Origin: Bombus terrestris
Lineage: Eukaryota > Arthropoda > Insecta > Hymenoptera > Apidae
Length of the DNA stretch: 64,000 bases
Direction: 5' to 3'
Assembly (NCBI RefSeq): GCF_910591885.1
Contig: NC_063274.1
Coordinates: forward strand, 1,860,001-1,924,000
A program made the position numbers and the translations under genes. The notes beneath the pieces are model-generated. The model had not been told where the DNA came from. It saw only the letters and a program-made list of their open reading frames with translations, and ran no database searches. Shown here piece after piece: positions 58,731 to 64,000 of this stretch. Positions within the stretch are counted from its first letter, which is position 1, and each line of letters begins with the position of its first letter.

Positions 58731-61279
58731 TATCTTTTGGCATTTTCTAAATTAAAATTATTTTCGCAGACGCAATTTAAAAAAAAAAAAAACAAAAAAA
58801 AAGACAATTCACGCGTGAACTACATATAAATTAGCTTTACCGTAATACGTGCTATCGCAAAATAGTGCATAAGTATGTGAATCGCCGAACATACGTTAAG
58901 GCCGTAGCCACGCACATTAGGCGAATATAGTGTTCGTATTCATCGAGCAGAGTTGCTGTCGAGGTAGACCATAACACGTGGAAACTATGTTCGCAGTTTC
59001 AACCGCATTCGTATATTGCAAAGCTGTTTACTGAACTTCTCTGGACACTGTTTAGTTACGTATGCACATTAAGAAACGGAGAACATCAAAGAAATTTCAT
59101 CAAGGAATGATATATTGCACGACAGATTGATAAGAGGGAAATAAACGTAGAGATCAAATATAATAAGATAAAAAATAAAAAACGATTCGGAAACTTCTTA
59201 ACTACTTATATAATCCGATTCATGAATTGTGCGATTTCGTGAGCAAAACGAAACTATTTTTCGAAGAAATTTAAAAAATCTTCCGCCAGGCGACGATAAG
59301 ATTCTTGGAGAAGTGAAATTTTACGGTTGCACCTTTTAGGACCGCGTAAATAGTATCTCCTGTTTAACCTCGCTTTAAACGTACGCTATAAAGTTTGCGT
59401 TATCAAATCCAAGAGAGAACGTCGCAGTTGAATGGATGAAAGTTGAACGTTGTAAACCAGCAAAAGGTCCTCGCACCCTGGTTTCTTATTCTTCTTATAT
59501 TCTGCAAAAATATTCTTCTTTATTTCCCTAACATTTATTCCTACATCTACTTTAATCTTTCGCTGATGCAATGAATACATAAGAACGGAAGGAATGGATA
59601 ACGATAGGATGACAAATATTAAAGATAAATAAAATATATCGATAATGAGATACAAAACAGGAAAAAAATGTTAGTATAGTTTTATAAAAAAAAAAGTAGT
59701 AACGTTTTTGTCAATCAGAAAATATGATATATTGACATTTTCCCATTGCTTTTCCTATTAAAACATTTACTAACAATTTTTCTATAAATTGAATATCAAT
59801 TTGAGAGTGTACTTATTTTAAAATTATACAAAAGGAGAAGATATAATTTCAGATGAAAATTCAAACATAAATATATGAAAAACTACCAATAAAGTGTCTG
59901 TTGACTCATTGTAAGTAGCAACTGCGACAAAATGATGTATGAAGTCTGTCTTCAAAAGCGACCAAAGCGTTCGAAAATAACGAGAATCAGTCGAATGCAT
60001 TTTCTTTGCAAAATGATTGCATTTGAAACGCACCACCATCAATCTTCAGGCGTTCAAATAAAGACAAATACAAATAACAAAAATGAATTTCTTTCCATAG
60101 TCAACGTCATCGATATGTTGATGTACATTTCAGACTGAACCATGAGGTTTTGTCAAAGTTTGCCATGAAGGGTTCGTTCCGCTTCGACCTCTTCTCGGGG
60201 CCCGTTAAAGGATACCCATTAATCAGCGCGTTCTTTGTCCGCGTTTCTACGCGCTTCTACACTCCAATTGCTCGCCTTTATACGCTTCTTCGTCAAAAGC
60301 TATCGTACTTCGTCGTTCTTATTAAATATGATTTGAAAATAAAACTGGCATGGTAATAGCATCACGTAGTTTCCTCAACGAAACAACTTCTAAATCAAAG
60401 GGTGTTGTATAAAAATGATTCTATAGAATGTATTCATAAATACATATGTACTTGCAAATTTCCAACATCGTCTTGTAGCTATTTTATTAAGCCTCATAAT
60501 TTGTACTTTGTTATATTTGCATTTTTATACTGATATTATACATTCTTTTATTTACGTATTTCCCCGTTTATGGTATGGCATATTATATTTTACCTCGAAA
60601 AATACATAGCGTTTTAGTACAGATACATTTAAAATAATGAAATAAAAACTAATTTCAGTAAAATTGTCGGAGATTGACAATTTCTATTGGTTTATAGGCT
60701 CGGCAAATATGCTGATTATACGAAAGAGAAGAGGGTTAAATTTTATTTATATTTTGATACATACCAAAGGGTAACATACAAAGCAAAGGGTAGCAGAAGT
60801 TACAAAATAAACTTCTACAAAAGATACTTAAAGCGCTAAGTGAGCAAACCAACGCGGATCCGTTAATGATCCAAATAAAAATAAAAGATCGAAACAAAGA
60901 GCGCGTGTTGAAAAACAGCACGCTCAGCCCGGAAATAAAAGGAACGAAATGTCTGCGGAATGCGTAACGCGGTGAAAACAAAGAGTCTCAATTTTCACGG
61001 GCTCTTTATTAAAACAGCTAAGTACGTTTCGGTATAATGAAATTAAATGTAAACGTCGTTCGTGATTTATTTCAGTCGGTTGCAGCTGTAATATATAATG
61101 TCGAATATTCACGTTCGAAGCGCGTAAACGCGTTCAAGTTGAAAATTCGTTTTATGCGTCGAATTATCAATTTAGATTTTAACAAACATTTTTGGAATAA
61201 CAACTAATCGTAAATACGCGTCTATCTTCGTTATTGGTTCGTCGAACTAGACAAAGTCATGAATTATGCCGGAATACTT
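58731..61279. other. Non-coding DNA
   Basis: An interrupted A tract lies at 58779-58802. A minus frame at 59386-59655 (89 codons) starts with a hydrophobic stretch resembling a membrane segment but is otherwise unrecognised. Frames at 59824-60356 and 60736-61112 are chance-like. Confidence 0.35.
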
Positions 61280-61364
61280 ATACCAGAAATGACACAAGTA
61301 CGTCGATACTCGGCGCTGCGGCGCCGAATATATTAAAACGTCTGGTATGTACTTGCGTCGATAC
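61280..61364. repeat. Nested inverted repeat with GC-rich core
   Basis: The outer pair ATACCAGA (61280-61287) and TCTGGTAT (61341-61348) encloses a perfect 6-bp stem, CGGCGC-TGCG-GCGCCG (61311-61326). CGTCGATAC is directly repeated at 61301-61309 and 61356-61364. Function unknown; no element ends recognised. Confidence 0.6.
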
Positions 61365-64000
61365 AGCTGGCCATCGAGTTTGCATGCTTGCGTCGAATCT
61401 CTCTGTTTGGAATACTATTAAAGCTTGTAGAATCGGATTGTTATTTAGTTGAAGAAAAAGATTGCCTTTTTATTAATGGTACTATAAAAACAAAATATAA
61501 TATACTAAAATCGAAGAGCAAATTATACGAAGAAAGAATACAATTAAATAACAGTTCAATAAAGAGTAAGAATTGTGTATGAAGTCGTGCATCAATCGTG
61601 AATGGGTTAAAACGTGAATCAGGAACCATCAAGATTTCTCCAGGAAATAAGCCAATGGTAATAAGTAGAAAAATTATAAACGATTATATTTTGCTATTTA
61701 ATAATTTGACAATAAGTACTCATGGTTGATGTAATATTCGAGGTAGTAGAAGTTTGCATACGCATCACGCTTTTCTCCAAACAGATCCCCTCTACGAATC
61801 GAAATACTCCAAATACTTTAATATCGTGAAATTCCACGATTTCAAGTCTCTTATGTTTCCTAATTCTGCCGTATCCTAAATTCCAACAAGCTCCTTCAAT
61901 CTGGTCTAGACCTCTTATCTTCACAAATTTTTTCACGTTCTTCTGTGTATCCCACTGAGCTCCTAGAATTCCCTAATACCTCTGCACGTTTGAAATCTCT
62001 CAAACGCTAGACGACGCTTTTACCGGAGTCTGCTTAAAGCTCAAAATTAATTAGGTTAATTTCCTTTATCCTTTCCATCCTAATCCATCACATCCTCGTC
62101 GAGTTCCACGTTGACAATAAGGAAACGAAAAGAAGAGGAATCCTCGCGGCGCAGACTTCCAGCAATACCACGGAGTTACATTCCATTCCAGATTTTCAAA
62201 TTACTGGATTATCTGGATGGAAAGTAGCTGGCGTGGCAGGTATCCAGGCCGCTTAGCGTTCGCTTGCGGTTTCAAGCTCGACTATATCGACGCCTCCTCC
62301 GACGTGTTCGCTCTTTTTAAATAAAGAAGAAGAATCACGTTCCAAGTCCGATCGAATGGCTGAGATTCCATCATGAAAACCTGGGGTTCCTTACAACACG
62401 AAAGATATTTTATTCACTGTGAAAAGACACCGTCATTTTATTTCGCCAAATATCGTGGAAAGGCGCCGATATGGGGCTCCTGCGCGTTCGAAGTGGAATT
62501 TAATATTTACGCGTTACAGTGTTTGACAAATTATTGTACGCAATAATTATGTCGTATACGTATGTAATTAAGTAATCAAATCATTTAGCGTTCTCGAATA
62601 TACTGTGTGAGATCAGGCAATGTAATTTTATAGAAGATGTATAAGCTGTATTTCAAGCATCTTTGTCTAGGGGGTGGTTTTAGGAATAAAGATAATTTGT
62701 ACAAATGTTATATAAATTTCATTTTCGTTCCATATTATAGTTATTTGATTTATCACCGGGCAACTAAGTATCTTTTATTATTCCATTATTCTATTTGTTA
62801 TTAATTTACATCTTCTCCGATCGATTTCCTCTGTTTTCACTTAAGAGTGTCTTACAGCTAATATTACACTAATATTCGTAACGCAATTTTTATATAAGTT
62901 CCTAGTATTCGTTTCGTTTACATAATTTTCAGCGATCCGGCAGGCTGGTTGGCAAAAACGTTGAAGAAACGATCAATCGCGCTCCTTCTATGTACTTCGC
63001 GTAACAATCGACTAACTGAAACGTCTCGGTAACAGGCATGAGATAACGCGGCTGATCGAGAAACGATTTCGCGTAAGAACGCCGCCTTTAGCCAAGGGGC
63101 AAAAACCAAAACGCTTTCGCGGGGCCAACGTTCTCAAGTACCGTTATGTCATTCGATTGTGCCGCGATCGATACGATCTCGACGCCAACGTTTCGTTCCA
63201 GTGATCATGGAAAGCGTGAAATCGGTCGTGCGGCACGTGGCGCGATTTGTCCGAGTTATCGATCGTTATCCTTCGACTCGTGAATTCATCGATCAAAGAT
63301 AAATGCGTTGACGAAGATATAAATTCGTCGTTGGAAGAATAGCGATTCGATTTGTCGGAATAGGTGGTTTTCAAATAGAATTTGGAAATTTTTATGTACC
63401 TTCGGCATACTAAGATCTCTTAATCTACAAACTTCTCTTCCATTTATCCATGAATATGATCAAATTTTTTATGATAAAAGGCAACTCTTCATGCAAGTGG
63501 ATATACAATACATTTTTTAAAAGATAAATGGACAGTTTAGTTTGCAACACGTTATAGCCCGAATCCTTAAACGTCAACAAGATCTTCCGATTAGTCCAGA
63601 CAAGTATTTCAGAGTTTTAGGGATGAAGAACAATGATCCAAAATATTTTCCAAACTAAGCCATACAGCAAAATTGCAACACGTAGGTATTTCGGGACGTA
63701 TCAACATTCGTGTAGCTCATAGAACCACTTTAAACCAATATAACTAAACTAATCAAGTACCTTTAAATCAATTTACTCAACGTGTATATTAAATTGAAAT
63801 ACTCGTCTCAATCACTAAAACTGGCCATTTCATCATCCACTTTGACTTTCATTCGAAAAAGCTTCAGATTAATTCCATTAACTTAAAAACCGCTCACTTG
63901 CTATCTATCGTTACGTTTTGCCAATCGAAACGCGTCGATTTTCGAAGCGACGATACCACCAAGATCCATCGACTGGTGAAATCTTCGAAATCGTTACGAA
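61365..64000. other. Non-coding DNA
   Basis: Frames at 61388-61582 (+), 61694-61936 (-), 62918-63109 (-) and 63144-63374 (-) are unrecognised. GC-richer blocks at 62080-62500 and 62930-63300 alternate with AT-rich DNA. Nothing else is supported. Confidence 0.4.

Noticed and set aside
59386..59655. Minus frame with hydrophobic N-terminus resembling a small membrane protein
   Set aside because: AT-rich DNA gives Phe/Leu/Ile-rich translations by default; no other support.
62757..62772. GGCAACTAAGT resembling a mariner terminal repeat
   Set aside because: Only an 11-base resemblance from memory, no opposite terminus and no TA duplication found.
1..64000. CRISPR arrays, rRNA, bacterial operons or phage
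   Set aside because: No spaced direct-repeat arrays or rRNA-like blocks were seen, and composition and element types are those of an insect nuclear genome.

Overview
This window reads as gene-poor nuclear DNA of an insect, most likely a hymenopteran and probably a bee. The reasons are an AT-rich background that keeps many CpG dinucleotides, abrupt GC-richer patches a few hundred bases long, and transposable-element remains: mariner, piggyBac, possible Tc1, and solo LTRs. There are no bacterial-style operons or ribosome binding sites. The taxonomic guess is inference from composition and remembered element termini.

I recognise no complete protein-coding gene, rRNA or tRNA. Most open frames are short, lie in GC-richer patches where several frames are open at once, and match no family I know. 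The window is probably intergenic DNA or the inside of one or more very long introns. A few stretches could be exons and are listed at low confidence: a possible terminal exon on the minus strand at 19590-19670, a possible first exon at 40449-40565, and a possible exon on the minus strand at 51217-51423. The only recognisable protein-family signal is an eroded BED-type zinc finger at 26411-26671 (minus), probably from a hAT transposase or ZBED-like gene.

The firmest annotation is mobile DNA. A 632-bp non-autonomous piggyBac-like element lies at 6431-7062 with TTAT on both sides and carries the first 67 bp of an LTR. Solo LTRs with target-site duplications lie at 13418-14371 (AAACT), 47163-47422 (GTACA) and 48900-49564 (TATATA). 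Two related LTR-type 3' ends lie near 34539 and 38615. A mariner-type MITE lies at 33116-33336 and a possible Tc1-type MITE at 58510-58728. An LTR-like island with a roughly 22-bp tandem repeat lies near 583-978. No LTR element retains recognisable gag or pol sequence.

Between these remnants, several GC-richer patches look like cis-regulatory DNA: 5690-5770 (a perfect CRE), 14690-15170, 31130-31600, 37470-37745 (E-box and homeodomain palindromes) and 55190-55330 (POU octamer). Long AT-rich stretches (for example 8700-9540, 10740-13180, 15900-16720, 26840-31120, 43000-44160, 56270-59380) show nothing recognisable beyond simple AT repeats. With no supported genes, no pathway or operon can be reconstructed; the plausible picture is a regulatory or intronic desert that has accumulated decayed transposons.
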